DNA of 64,000 bases from assembly GCA_022414725.1 (NCBI GenBank), contig CM039463.1, forward strand, positions 33,592,584 to 33,656,583. The letters run 5' to 3'. Within the stretch, counting starts at the first letter, position 1. The number at the start of each line of letters is the position of its first letter. The position numbers were made by a program, and so were the translations under genes. Below, one piece after another: positions 32,989-45,073 of the stretch. This DNA comes from Microglena sp. YARC. Taxonomy: Eukaryota > Chlorophyta > Chlorophyceae > Chlamydomonadales > Chlamydomonadaceae. The notes below the pieces were generated by a model that worked only from the letters and a program-made list of their open reading frames with translations, was not told the DNA's origin and did not search any database.

Positions 32989-35900
32989 CTATAACTGCTG
33001 TGAAGAAGAACGTGAGGTACCATGTGCTCCCAAGAATGTTGGTGGGGAACATAACAAGAACCAAAACCAAAACCGCAACACCAGCCCCAGCAACAGCCAT
33101 GATAACACCAAATGCAACAGTAGTACCGGCAGCAGCAGCAGCTGCAACCCACCTGCTCAGGCAGCTCATCTGGGCTGTTGCCTTGGATGATGAATGCTGT
33201 CTCCCAGATCACTGAGTTGAGCCGGTTCATGAAGCTCATGAGGGCCGTGCGCGCAACATAGGCGTACTGGTGCACATCCAGATCAATCTGCATATGTGGG
33301 GGTAGTGGCGCTGGGGTCGGGTGGGGTGGGTAGGGGTGAGCAGTGGGTGGATGGGTGGGGTGGGTGGGGGTGGGGTGGGGGAAGTTAAGGAACATATGAG
33401 TTTGAGAATGAGGACTTGATTCGAATCTGCATATCACAGGGATGAGGAAATAGGTGCTGCTGATCCATCTATGTTACAACAACATAATTGGCCCTGACAA
33501 GTCGTTAAACTGTTGGTACCTGGACATGTAGAGACCTGGACATGGCTATATCAGGTATGAGTTCAAACGTTGTAACACTCCTTGGTTTCCTTGGCTATCA
33601 CACGGGGGGAAGTACTGTATTATGCAGACGGTTCAACGCTGAATTGCCGGCGTATAGAACCGTGAAACAATTATTATTATTACAACAACATAAGTGTGTG
33701 CAGCACCCTGCCTTTCACCTGCTTCCGTATCTCCTGGCGTCTTCATTAAATCTTCCTAATTTACTTTTTTTACACCCCTCTTACAACCCCCCCCACCCCC
33801 CACCCCACCCTCCCCAAACACACACACACACACCTCCTTCCATCCCCCCCACCACCCCCGCATCAACATTCGCAGGTCAATTTAAACACCAGGTAGTGAG
33901 CTGTAGTATTTACACAGGAATTCTTCAGGGTCACTGACCACCTCAGCTGACTAGGTTTGCCTGCTGAATTAGATTTACATTTGTATGTAAGTTGGGCAGG
34001 TCACCATTTGTCCATCTGACATTGCCTGGATTGAAGTAAATGTACCATCACCCAGCCCACCTCGAAGTAGTGCACATCAGATGAGTGGCCCAAGTGAAAA
34101 TGCTGCTGCGGTCGCGTGAGCAAGGGCTTCTCGTTGTAATTTGTGAGAAGCCTATACTCTGAGCTGGTGAGAGGTGCCTTGGTCTTCCATTCCTCGACGT
34201 TGACGACGCGGGGCAGGATTTTGAGCCTGGGGCAGAAGGGCAACAGGGTAGGGCCATCACATGAGCAACAGGGTAGGGCCATGGGCAACAGAGGATCAAC
34301 TTGTGAAAATGAAGCATGCTGTGGTGTTTTGTTCTAGCTCAAAGCTGATGGGGACAGCCGGAGATTGAGGTTAAGAAATCGAAATGTAAGGAACGTTAAA
34401 CATGTAAGATCCAGGTGGAGGAACATCAATGTGGGTAGTATGCATGGTCACCCGTACACACTCAACTCCACATTGTGCCCAGTGTTTTTTATTTCAGATT
34501 TCTGTAGGCTATTTCGAGCAGCTGCTTGGGATACTGAAGCCTGATTTCAGGATTGTTGCGTAGCCATCGCATGGCGGAGCACAAAGTGTGGAGCCTGGGG
34601 GAAAGCGCCAAACCCATGCGTCGCCATGCAACAACGGAATATGGACGCAGTGGCGACGCTTTGCCAAGAAAAAAAACCGGTTGTTCCCCACCCTCACCCT
34701 CACATCCACACATCCAATGTACGCCCCCCTTGAATCTGTCAAGCTGCGGGCACATTGGGAGTCCAGTAGGGCACCTGGAACAATGTAATCGTCATCATCA
34801 TCATCATCATCATCCTCAACGCAACATCACTAATACCTCCTCCCTCATATAAACAGCCACACAAGAACCAAGTGTGATCCAGCCACAGAGAGGTACAACC
34901 CAAGCTTCAGCCAAGACACCAAGGCAGAGCCTTCATAACTCCCAACCTCACATGCAAAACAATAAGCCAAGCAACAGCCCGCAGCCCTTCCTCCCTCTCA
35001 CCGGTCCCTTGTCTGGCTCCCATCAGCTTCCTTCTGATTCTGCACCATTCGTTTGACCAAGTCGAGTGCCTTCTGGTTAGGAAACGTAGCTGGGTTGAAG
35101 TCTGGCGGCAGAGTGTAATATTGGACAATGCTCCAGCCAGCGCCATCAGTGGATCCGAATAAGGAAGGCTAAAAAGAATCAGGCCGGGGGGAGAGGTTGG
35201 GAGGGGTGGTGGGGGGGATATTGAGGGGAGGGGTTGGGAGGGGTGTTGGGGAGGGGATGTTGGGGGGAGAGGTTGGGAGGGGTGGTGAGGAGGGGATGTT
35301 GAGGGGAGGGATTGGGAGGGGTGGTGGGGAGGGGATATTGGGGGGAGAGGTTGGGAGGGGTGGTGGGGAGGGGTTGTTGAGGGAGGGATTGGGAGGGGTG
35401 GGGAGGGTACATAGGGGGGAGAGGTCGGGAGGGGTGGTGGGGAGGGGATGTTGAGGGGGAAGGTTGGAAGGGGTGGTTGGGAGGAGATATTGGGCGGAGA
35501 GGTTGGGAGGGGTGGTGGGGAGGGAATGTTGAGGGGAGGGATTGGGAGGGGTGGTGGGGAAGGGATATTGAGGGGAGAGGTTGGGAGGGGTGATGGGGAG
35601 GGATGTTGGGGGGAGAGGTTGGAAGGGGTGGTGGGGAGGGGATGTTGGGGGGGGGATTGGGAGGGTGGTGGGGAAGGGATATTGGGGGAGAGGTTGGGAG
35701 GGGTGATGGGAGGGGATGTTGGGGGGAGAGGTTGGGAGGGTGGTGGGGAGGGGATGTTGGGGGAGAGGTTGGGTGGGGTGGTGGGAGGGGATGTTGAGGG
35801 GAGGGGTTGGAGGGTGGTGGGGAGGGGATGTTGAGGGGAGAAGGCGTCAGCATAGTGGGCGGAAAGCAAGCCAAGCATGCTTGCTTGGAGGAGTGGCAGA

Positions 35901-38900
35901 GAAGACAGTTCACATGACACAAGCGAAGTGCGCTTGGCTTGGAATAGCATGCTATCCTATACACCCTGCTAAAGGGCACCAGAATCAGAAGTAGTCATAG
36001 TGGAGATGGCACAAAAAACCAATGACCCTGATCCGTCCTCCACCATCGTAAAAGACCCCAAAATGAAAAAATCCATTCAGGCAGTTGAGCCACATACACA
36101 CTGGCAGATCCTGCACCCTCTGTCCTTCTCCACCCCCCTCTACCCAAGCAGCACAACCCGACCCAACTGCTATGCAGCCCACCTAGCCCTTGCCTCTTTT
36201 GTATCACCAGCACAATCACAGCAATAGATTCATCCTTACCGCATAGGATGGAAGCATGATGTTGATTATGAGCAATGGGGGGTACTGCGTGTTGTATGAC
36301 GGGTCCTGGTGCTTGAAGACGGGGAGGTTGTGTAGATTCATCATCTTGGCTACGTGTTTTTGCTTCTTCTCCATCTTGAACATGTCCACTGCCAAGAGCT
36401 CATACACGGATGCATCGTTGGTAGCCTGGGGAAAGAGAAGGGCAGCAGCAGCAGCAGCAGTAGGCAGAGTTACAAGTGTACTCGCTTTGCTTTGCCATGT
36501 CTCCTCTCCCTCCCTCCCCCCCCCACCCCCCCCCCCCGTCCCTAAGTCCATTCCTCCATTCCCCCCCCACCCCCCACCCCCCTACACACACACACGCCCT
36601 TTGTCCTTTTCTCCATCCACCCACCCATGCATGCCTCCCTCCCTTCCTCCACCCATCCCTCTGTCCATTCCTCCATCCACCCACCCAAGCATCCCTCCCT
36701 CCTTCCCTCCCCCCACCCACCCATCCCGATGTCCATTCCTCCACCCACCCACCCAAGCATCTGACCATGCCTTCCTCCCTCCCCCATCCCTATGCCTGTC
36801 CCTCCCTCCACCCACCCATCCACCCACCCACGCATCCGTCCCTCCCTCCACCCACCCATGCATGCTACTCGAGGGATCACCTGATTTGTTTTGCATGATA
36901 CTTTGATTTGATCATGATTCTTTGATTTGATACTTTGATTTGGTCATGATACTTTGATTTGATTATCTGATTGTTTTTGCAGCGTACTCGAGGGATCATC
37001 TGATTGAGACGATACAATATTGTCAGTTTCATAAGACACAAGTGAGAGCCTCAGCAAACATTTTTAGCAGTGCGGTTGCTGTACATTTTTCATATTTTCT
37101 TGCTTGTGGTATGTGCCCCCTTGAACCATGCACCTCCACACGAACACGAAGAAGTCCCAATCTCAAAGCATACATCTACGCATTATATTCAGCGTCACAT
37201 TCAGGGGAGGAAAACATGGCGTGGCCCTGGATAGTCCATCTAGCCGTGTCGGAGGGTTTGCAAAAGGGGGGTGGAATGTAGTGAACGAATACAAGTGCCA
37301 GACTTTCCCCTGCCTTACAACACGTTTTCCACCCACACAATATTTGGCACACTGGCACCCCGAAGACCCCTCTCACCTTCAGCTTGGTCTTCATGTAGTC
37401 TATGGTCCTCACTCGGTAATGTGACCCATCCCCATTTTTGTAGCATAGCCTCGCTTCTCTTACAGAGATTGACATGTCTCTTTTCTGCAAGCCACAGAGA
37501 TGTGCAATCACGATAGGTGGACAGGAGGCACTCGCATGCAGCTTCCAATCAATGTACCAGAATTGACACTCACAGTCACTCAACAAAAAATGCATCATCA
37601 CTTACATCCACCAGCACATGAAGGTTGGCAGCTAGTCAGATAACCAAAATCATTGTGATATGCAAAAAGTTTGCAACCTATACCCTGGGGATTTGCAGCC
37701 TCGCATATTCATATGGAACAAGGCGCTCATTAATAGGGAGCGTCAATATGATATCATATGATATCGTGTCATCATATCATATCATGTGATATCATATTAT
37801 GCTAGCAGACTGACTTGGCAAAAGTTACCAGTTATATGCAATATCATATGATGAAATTTGCATGGTATCATATGATATCATACTCGCCTTTGGTCAACAT
37901 AATATGATATGCCGGCCCCTTATCATTAACGGATAGGCAGAGTTGGCGAGTTGCATGTTGTTGTCGAGGCTGACTTGTAACTGCCGAAGAGGGCGAGCAG
38001 CCAAATTGCTGGCTGAAGCTATGTAACCAAGTTCAAGTTCAAGTTGACAAGGCTTACCGAGAGTGAGCAGCCAGCCTCAGGCTTGTCAGAAGCTTTCCGC
38101 TTCCTTGTCGACCGCCTGCTAATCCCGGAGTGCCACTCAGGGTGTGCTGCTGCCACTGCTGCTGCCGCTTGTGCCGCTTCCTCCCGAGAGGAGGTGGTCA
38201 TGGTAGCTACTCGAGTGCTCAAGGTTTCGATCATGCTGAGGCAGCCTATCTTCTCTGCATGTGCAGTTGATAAATAGTACGCCTTATTACAAGGCGTGAG
38301 GTTGAGGGGGCCAGCCTGTTTGCTTGCACTGGGGCCAACCACGCATTTGCAGTTGAAAAGGATGCAAGGTGGGCTCAGCTGGTATAGATGGTGGGAATTG
38401 TTTGGTGGGAAGGTGCATACAGACGAGCACATGCAAGTGTTATCCATAAATCGATATCAGTGTTGTTAAGTGTCCGTGAGTTTTGATCAGTTTAGGTGAC
38501 GGTAAGGTATTAATAACTGTAGACATGTAGCAGGGTAGAACAAACCGGTTGATTCTGCGGTTAAGCCAATTTTCACTGCGTCAAACTGACGCCCAAAATC
38601 CCACCGTCGGTTTGCCCATAACTTTCTGTCGAGACCCTTCAGGAATGCACAGACCAGTTATGAGAGAGAGCTGTGGGTAGACTGACAGGAATCCGTTGAT
38701 CTAGATCCAGTTCTGTGGTATCTGACTCAGCTGCGTAACTGAGTAGCTGTGTAGCTTACAGGCTGACTCAGAGGGCCCAACAGCTTCATCTTCCCTTGAA
38801 GGGAGATGAAGTTCACCTTCTCCCTCCTGAATTTGAACTGAGCGTTAAGAACCAAGAATTGTAAGTGAGGTCGTACAGTATTGCTCAGGGCTTAAGTAGA

Positions 38901-40955
38901 GAGGGAAATTTGAAATGAAAGCCGTGCTATCTAAGAGCCTGTCCACTCGATCGCCCACCCATAAACTACTAGACTATTCACAAGCTGATGACATGTGGCT
39001 GACCAGGTGTTCAGCTATATTTAATTGGGGCCGCTGCTAGGCACATGGGTTTTCCACTGTAGCGAGATCTAGATAAGTTCATTAAAAGTGAGTGCAATTT
39101 GTGGCCTACTGTGAAGGCCTTTGTCCTACCCTGGTTGCAACAGCCAAATTTTGACATCTCTAGAAATCAAGGTGTCCAACAAAATTGAAAAATTCACCCC
39201 AAAGTGCACCACTGGGGTAAAAACAGAATTGTGGTTGTAACCAACAGGGCGCAACTAAAATAACTTCTTTAAACATCCTGGTTCGTGTAATAACAATACT
39301 CGAAAGTGAAAGGGGGGCCAATTTCCTGTCAATTCCTGCCGGTCAAGAGAAATTCTGACAAGGACAGATTCGAGCCTTACCCCCCCACCCCACCCCACCC
39401 CACCGTAAGGCCGAATCATATTTTGGGACCTTTTGGCTAACTTTGTACTGAGTGAGTCGTTTCAGTTCCGACATGTGTATAGACAAAACGAAGTGTCTCA
39501 GTGATGCGAGTCCATTGGTTCAATGGCATTTATTTGCATTGTTGCCAGTTGTTGAGGGAGCCAAGATTGTTAGTATAGAAGAACATTTCTGATTTAATGA
39601 GCCATATTTTGATTTTCTCTATCAAGGTTGAAATCGAGACCCCTCCACCCACCCCCACCCCCGGCACTTTTTGTTTGCCCCCTCCCCTCGCAACAGCCAA
39701 ACTTTAACATCTGTAACCATTGCGGTGTCCCAAAATGCCCCTTAAAGTGCACCACCGGGGTTCAAAAAAAGCGGTTTGGCCACAAATTCCAGGCAGACCT
39801 TTGGCCTACCCTGACCTGCACGCGCTCAGGCCGTGGAATGAGTGGCTCCCTTACACAGCAGAAGTCCCTAGTGTTTACCTTGGTCAAGGGCACTTGATTC
39901 TGAATAGTCAGAGGAGGAGCAGTCGTCATTTACATCTGCGCTATCCTCTCCTTCTGTAGGTGCTGCAACAGCCTGGGCGCCATTTTCATCGGCCAACGAG
40001 ATGCGTCTGGGAGACATTTCCCCTGCATTCAAGAAGGTATTCACCTCTTCACTCCTCAGCCTTTCAACATGACATGACAAGACATTGACACGGGCAGGCT
40101 AGTGACTTCAGCCAAGACTATCATACAACCCCAATCTGATACAAATCATGGCTCAAACAGCAAGGCTACTCCTGATTTTGACAATTTGACAGTGTTAGGT
40201 TTTCTCATTAATATGGCCAAATGCAGCTTTCAGTCAAGACCTCATGCGCTACTGTCGTTCAGATATCAACACAATCAGGGTCGACAGGATAGATGGACTG
40301 CATCACGGGCCCATGAATTAACGCTGTGGTACTGGACAATTTGCAGGACTCTGAACAAGTAAAGTCTTATGGTAGGATAATCGGGTTAACTCAGGCGTCC
40401 TTGTTTAAAATGCAAGTAGCGAAACATGTGAGACAATCAACAGACGAAAGCAGTCATGCATACACAGGCTCTAGCCACTCCCCAGCCAAAGCACAGTATT
40501 TTTCACTTCCTGTGAATGCATCCATCCAACTGTATGCACCAGAACACACGCTATGCCCACTGACTACAATCCGAGTGCTTTTTATTTCCCTACCTCTGTT
40601 TCTCCCTCCTTTTCTGTACCACCCTCCCCACAGTACCCCATCCACACCCAAACAATAACACTCTTCCCTGTATTACACAGGATGGCTGACCCATCCCCAC
40701 ACTCTCACACCCAGGAGCAATCCACCAGCCCGCCCACGCTGATTGCTCCTTTCCCCTTCCTCTGAAGCAGGTTGACGCACCATCCTCGGAAAAGGTGCCT
40801 CTACACGACCCGTACACACTGGAGGTCATCGTCCCAGCGCGCAATGACTGTGGAGCATGTTCATGGTGGTCGCCATCCTTCGCGACGCTTCGCTTGCGGG
40901 TATCTTTCCTCCTCACACTACCACCGCCCCCGAAGCAGGAACAAGGACCTGACAT
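32989..40955 (-). CDS. EDR2-C (DUF1336) domain protein
   Basis: Exons in transcript order: 40955-40917 (weak), 40098-39879, 38254-38058, 37484-37377, 36425-36240, 35168-35002, 34226-34061, 33287-33153, and a tiny last exon ending TAG at 32989 (weak). Exons 2 to 8 join in phase, giving about 408 aa in all. The EDR2 C-terminal domain begins at about residue 170 with YRVRTIDYMKTKLK and runs through LAVDMF, PPLLIINIMLPSYA, GAGWSIVQYYTLP, LKILPRVVNVEEW, IDLDVHQYAYVART and FIIQGNSPDELPEQ, matching that family's block order. Plant EDR2 adds PH and START domains ahead of this; none is seen here, only an acidic and Ser/Ala-rich leader with a basic RRSTRKRK patch. The domain is thought to act at membranes or lipids. 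The N-terminal start is the least certain part. Confidence 0.82.
33490..33685 (+). repeat. dispersed repeat R4, copy 3
   Basis: GACAAGTCGTTAAACTGTTGG, CTCCTTGGTTTCCTTGGCTATCACACGGGGGGAAGTA and a GCCGAATTGCCGG-like end, as in the copy at 43905. It lies in the EDR2-like gene's intron between exons 7 and 8. Confidence 0.65.
34490..34685 (+). repeat. dispersed repeat R5, copy 1
   Basis: GCCTGATTTCAGGATTGTTGCGTAGCCATCGCATGGCGGAGCAC, then CGCCATGCAAC(A)ACGGAAT and ACGCAGTGGCGAC. About 190 bp. Other copies: 60110 (inverted) and 63685. Intronic in the EDR2-like gene. Confidence 0.85.
35190..35850. repeat. G-rich minisatellite, about 37-38 bp unit, about 17 copies
   Basis: Unit: GGTTGGGAGGGGTGGTGGGG AGGGGATGTTGGGGGGAGA with small variants. 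On the coding (minus) strand it is a long pyrimidine tract upstream of the acceptor of exon 6. A 347-residue Pro/Ser/His ORF across it is a repeat artefact. G spacing suits quadruplex formation. Confidence 0.95.
36490..36865. repeat. degenerate CCCTCCCTCCACCCATCC repeats
   Basis: About 370 bp of pyrimidine-rich repeats mixing (CCCTCCCT), (CACCCACC) and CATTCCTCCATCC units. It is intronic in the EDR2-like gene; the long Met/Gly/Trp ORFs on the minus strand are repeat artefacts. Confidence 0.93.
37735..37935 (-). repeat. palindrome-rich repeat R6, copy 1
   Basis: Dense ATATCATATGATAT palindromes with a unique core (TTGCATGGTATCATATGATATCATACTCGCC(T)TTGGTCAACAT...ATGCCGG). An inverted copy lies at 62375-62555. 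Intronic in the EDR2-like gene. Confidence 0.85.
38265..38342 (+). repeat. dispersed repeat R1, copy 4
   Basis: GATAAATAGTACGCC, TTATTACAAGGCG, GAGGTTGAGGGGGCC, CTTGCACTGGGGCCAACCA. Its TA-rich end lies about 11 nt from the exon 3 acceptor of the EDR2-like gene (edge at 38254), on the intron side. Confidence 0.88.
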
Positions 40956-42184
40956 CTTGATGCTGTAATCAGCTAGTACTCATGCAAGGCTGCATCCAAT
41001 CGGAGTTGATTCGGGCCAATCTGGAGGGAAAGGTGGCAAAGAACAGTACTAGACCGGCCCAGACTCAGAAGAGATTCGCTCCTGATAGGCCAGGGCGCTG
41101 AACATGAAGAAAAGAAAAGAAAACGGAACGAGCGGCGAGGCAAAATTAAAGTCTTGGATGGAGATGTGAAATGTGTGTAATGTTGCGCGTTTGCTGAGGG
41201 AAAAGTCCACGACCTTCGATGGCCCTTGTTCTCACGTGAAGTCAGAGTCTGTTTAAATTCGGTTGGGACTTGACTCTGAACACGGGCAGAGTTGGTTTAT
41301 AATCTGTTGCCGAAAACGTAAATAGAAAGAGGATAGATTCGCCCTGGATTCTTTTTTCTGCTCCTGTAGACGCCGTAGGTTGGTCAGTACAACTCAAGTA
41401 TTCCAGTTGAACGGTGTGAAACCATAGCTGTCAAATTGTCGATGATTGACAAATACCTGGCACTGGCACTGGGGAGCTGCCCGAGCTTGTCACTCGCTGT
41501 GCATGCGCCCATTCCAAAAGTGGCATTGGAAAGGTCGCACTCTCCCGGTTTCTAGTAGTTAATATATCCCGATCATAGCCTGGATGCCAGGGAGACCCGG
41601 GGAGACCTACAAGGGCTGCGCGAACCAGTCCGCTTGTAGAACATCAGAATACAGGCGCTCTGGCAGGGACCGTTTCGAACTCAGTGTAAATCTAACTCGG
41701 CCGGCTGAGATAGTTGCAACTCGCATTTGCCTTGCACTCAACTTGTCAGTAAATCACCCTGAAGGCATCTGTCACATGCGCAATTGCGCACATGCGCGTC
41801 CCATGGCCTTGCCAGAATGCCAGCCACGTGTAGAGAGAGAGTGAGACGTGGCACTTAGTGCACGTTGAATATTAGCAGAGCAGACAGAGTTAGGAATGAG
41901 GACTTAAGACGAAGATGCAACCATAGGGATATCCCCAGCATAATTAGATAAGAAAGATTGAGGTTCTTAGGACGCAAATCCAAGAGACCTAGCTCGCGCA
42001 TCACCAAGGAAATGCTCTATTCCACTCACACACATCATCAGCAGCAGCACCACCACCACCACCACCAGTCACACACACCTTGCTGAGGGACAACCGACAA
42101 GCCCTAAACAGACCACCATTCACATCCTAAGGGATGCGCTCGGGGCCACCAACATGCCTAAAAAATGCGAGAAGAATCGCACAA

Positions 42185-42415
42185 TTAAATTATCACCCCT
42201 CGCATCCCACTATCCCAGATGAGATGATGATTTAATTATATTGTAGAATTAAATGATCATTCAATTGTAACAAGAACTCAGGGCCCGATAAAACGATTGT
42301 TTGGGGTTCAGTTCATCAATCCTTTTTCTTTTCAAGCCCTTCCTATCACTGTTGGGCAAGTCCCTTTAGCCTATGTGGCCTATCCCTGGCCTGTAACATC
42401 TATAAAAATGTAGAC
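42185..42415 (+). mobile_element. SINE-like repeat R3, copy 3
   Basis: AATT-rich inverted repeat (AATTAAATTATCA ... TGATGATTTAATTAT), GATTGTTTGGGGTTCAG, TTCATCAATCCTTTTTCTTTT, CCCTTCCTATCACTGTTGGG, CAAGTCCCTTTAGCC and GGCCTATCCCTGG, ending in TGTAACAT without a long ATAC tail. It is the most complete copy on the plus strand together with 52620. Confidence 0.8.
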
Positions 42416-43079
42416 ATACATGGATTTCTCGCGAACTTTTCGTTCGTTCGTTGGTGTGTAGGGGGGCGGGGGTCAGGGACAATTGCAGTACTGTACTTCC
42501 GCGTAAAAGTCAAATTCCCCGTCGCGTCTGTCAGCAGCCAACTTCCACTCCTCCGCATCAAAATTACACCTGCGCGCCCTGTCCTGCGATACGCTGCCCT
42601 GCCCTGCCCTGCCCTTCGCGTGTCGCAATTCGCGATCCGGAGCAGGCTCCCGCATCATGCCTGCCAGAATTTAATAACTCCTCCGTCGACTTCGTCGTCA
42701 ACAGACGCTTAGATGGCGCTCGGACTGGAAGTGTACAACCAATTGCTTCTCGAGGATGCAGCACCAAACAGCGATATTACATGCCAGAAGAGCCGCTAAC
42801 ACTGCGAGCCGTCGTGCAAGGCGAGCTCGCCTGAGCGTTGAGGAAAGGAACGAGACTAACAAGCGTCGGCTTCTTGCCCGTGCTGCTGACCCACTACGGC
42901 ACGGGGCTGTCAACGAGGCCCTGTGAATTTAGCATGAGCGAGTGGACCAGATGTAAGGCGAAGTTTTCCAAACTGGGCCAATGCACCAGAAGAAGCTGCA
43001 AGGTTGTAGCCTTTGCAATGTGCATAATCGGTGCTCTTGGCGTGATCGGAATCTGAGCGTTCGCAAATTTTCGTAGATT

Positions 43080-43680
43080 CAATACACAGCATGCAATTTC
43101 TGCACGATCACAGCCTAAAGCTGGAGCGCAGTGTACGAGTTAGGAATAAAGGAGGTAAGTGTACGTGCGTTTCGGTGGTTGGGGAAAGGGACGGTGGGGA
43201 TGAGGGGGGGGGGGATGAGGTGAGGGGCAGGGAGAGGTCGGGAAAAGTAGGGGATACTGTTGGTCTGCTTGGAGGTGGGTTGGAATGGTATGCATGTATG
43301 GTAGGGGTGGGGGGCCACAGCTTAAGTGAAGGGGAAGAGGAAGAGATGGCTGGAAGATGTGTGGGGCAGGGGGGAGAAAGAAAGGGTGAGGCACTGGGGA
43401 TGGGGGGCAGGAAGATTTAGGGGAAAGTCCTTGGGGGGGGGGGGGGTATAGAGTACGGAAGGGACGGGGGCATGCTTTTCATATTTTCAGTTGCAAATGG
43501 GGAAATATTTTGACTTAGTGCATGTGAAGGGAGAGAGGGTGTGTGGGGTGGGGGGTGGGGGGGGGGCATTCAAGGGCCTGACGCCCTGATCCCTTCCTTA
43601 ACCCTGAGCAGGCCAACAGACCTGGGTAGGTGGGGGGTGGCCACCGACCACACGGGCAATGTACTAGTACATACATACTT
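43080..43680 (+). repeat. dispersed repeat R8, copy 2
   Basis: Blocks GATGGGGGGCAGGAAGATTTAGGG, a G run, GGGGCATTCAAGGGC, AGACCTGGGTAGGTGG and CACACGGGCAATGTACTAGTA match 10030-10640. The left part is more diverged. Confidence 0.7.
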
Positions 43681-43904
43681 ACAGTAGGTTACACGTTTAC
43701 CTGTACCAACTCAATACCGGTATCTACCTCTATGGGGTCAGGGCTGCCAAGTTGGGCCAATCAATATCTGCTGCCCTCGATACAGCTTCATCAATATTTT
43801 GGACACTTATTATATATGATTCTTCCTCACCATCAGAAACAAATATATGTATTTGCACCGAATTATTTTACAAACACATAATCCTTGGAAGTCAAATCTT
43901 AACC

Positions 43905-44070
43905 TTGACTTGTCGGTGTAGAGACTTCAACAGGTCTATAATCGATCTGGGACCGAAGCCAGTCACACTCCCTAGTTTCTATGGGTATCGCACTATCGCA
44001 CGGGGGGAAGTATCGCATTCAACTGACGGTCAGATGCCGAATTGCCGGTGTAAAGAACCTTGTAGCAATT
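43905..44070 (+). repeat. dispersed repeat R4, copy 4
   Basis: ACTTGTCGGTGTAGAGAC, CTCCCTAGTTTCTATGGGTATCGCAC, GGGGGGAAGTATCGCATTCAAC, GCCGAATTGCCGGTGTAAAGAACC. Confidence 0.7.
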
Positions 44071-44221
44071 ATTCTTCTTGGAAGACAAAATGCCCAGGAT
44101 TCATGATGAATTCTCAGTTGTTTGCGACCGGATAATTGTGTGGGATAAGTTCAACTCGTACCGCCAATACAGCCTACATGGTGATTCAGATAACTTTGTT
44201 CATCAAGGATTTGCAAAATAG

Positions 44222-44406
44222 CTTTTATTTTCAGCTACGAGCAGCAGCTTACGGGCAGCTCCCCTCACTGGCTATTAAGCCAAACCTGACTCAACCTCGT
44301 GCACCTTGAAGCAGACACAATCAGCTTTCCAGTGCTGCTGCGATCTTGGTGCGTGGCCCAATAGCAGGCTGCCAAGAAGCTGCTAAGAAAAGTCGAAAAG
44401 AAAAGC
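44222..44406. mobile_element. MITE R2, degraded copy
   Basis: TTTTCAGCTACGAGCAGCAGC at the left and AAGAAGCTGCTAAG...GAAAAGAAAAGC at the right, with the family's internal GGCTATTAAGCCAAACCTG and CAGTGCTGCTG blocks. Confidence 0.8.
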
Positions 44407-44484
44407 ACTGTTTTGCAAGCCCCTTTCAGCCTGTCTGCCTGACACTGGACTGTGATGCATGCTATCACCAATGTTCACCACTTG

Positions 44485-44620
44485 ACATGGGCAAGTCTTT
44501 AAGCTGTCTAATCTGCTTAGTGTGCTCCCTGGTTTCTGTGGGTATCGCACAGGGGGACTTATAATTGGCAGATGGTGGGCAGTCCAGAGTTGGCTGAAGA
44601 ACCATGTAACAATTCAAATA
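44485..44620 (+). repeat. dispersed repeat R4, copy 5
   Basis: GGGCAAGTCTTTAAGCTGTC, GCTCCCTGGTTTCTGTGGGTATCGCAC, AGGGGGAC, TTGGCTGAAGAACCATGTAAC. Confidence 0.78.
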
Positions 44621-44974
44621 GAAAAAGCTGTCGGCCTGCCACTGGACTGTGATGCACACTATCACCAATGCCCACCGGCTAGAACAGACAGTCAACACCA
44701 ATAGTAATATTATTTTAGCCACCACATCGACAATCCAATGCACGAAACAAACCGGTGCATGTGATGAGCTGATGTGACATGGTAGAGGGATGTATTTTCA
44801 GCCATGAATGACAGCTTCCACTAGGCTTCCCTTAGCCAGTCACTGGGAGCCAGAATTGGGCAGCTGGTCATTCTGGCCTTCAGGTGCTTTATGTAACTCC
44901 ACTGCTAACCCAGGTACTAGTGGGCAGAGTATGCTAGAAACTGCTAAAAACACAAATCTTAATAATGAGATGAA

Positions 44975-45060
44975 CTATTACTATTGGTGGTTGGTCCCAG
45001 TGAAAGCCAACGGGCTGGCCCCCTCAACCTCACGCCTCGTAATAAGGCGTATTATTTATA
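44975..45060 (-). repeat. dispersed repeat R1, copy 5 (inverted)
   Basis: GGTTGGTCCCAGTGAAAGCC, GGCCCCCTCAACCTCACG, CCTCGTAATAAGGCG, TATTATTTATA. It begins about 14 nt after the Tim-like stop codon on the minus strand, so it probably forms part of that gene's 3' UTR. Confidence 0.85.
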
Positions 45061-45073
45061 CATGTTTTCACTA

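Larger units (their letters stand above)
40960..45073. other. intergenic region between EDR2-like and Tim-like genes
   Basis: Both flanking genes are on the minus strand, so this holds the EDR2-like promoter region and the Tim-like 3' flank. It carries R1, R2, R3, R4 and R8 repeats. A short Arg-rich ORF (42756-42926, 56 codons, ARRAANTASRRARRARLS) and a short membrane-type ORF (42934-43056) are open, but have no supporting evidence. 41000-42180 shows nothing recognisable apart from short CAC/CAG runs near 42040. Confidence 0.55.

Noticed and set aside
32967..33152. Read-through Cys-rich C-terminus of the EDR2-like protein
   Set aside because: The Cys run is the translation of a GCT/GCA repeat after a good donor (CAG/GTGGGT); a spliced end is more likely.
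34907..35979. 347- and 266-codon Pro/Ser/His-rich ORFs on the minus strand
   Set aside because: They run across the G-rich minisatellite in an EDR2-like intron. The real exon 6 (35002-35168) uses one frame only and is left at a donor.
36256..36906. 216-codon plus-strand ORF rich in Pro and Ser
   Set aside because: Antisense to the EDR2-C exon 5 and then an intron pyrimidine repeat.
40783..40916. Longer first exon of the EDR2-like gene (to about 40781)
   Set aside because: Its donor would leave phase 1, which does not fit the phase-0 start of exon 2. The shorter exon ending at 40917 fits, though both remain unproven.
42756..43056. Two short ORFs (Arg-rich, then one with a hydrophobic end)
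   Set aside because: Both are under 75 codons, in different frames, with no splice or family support.
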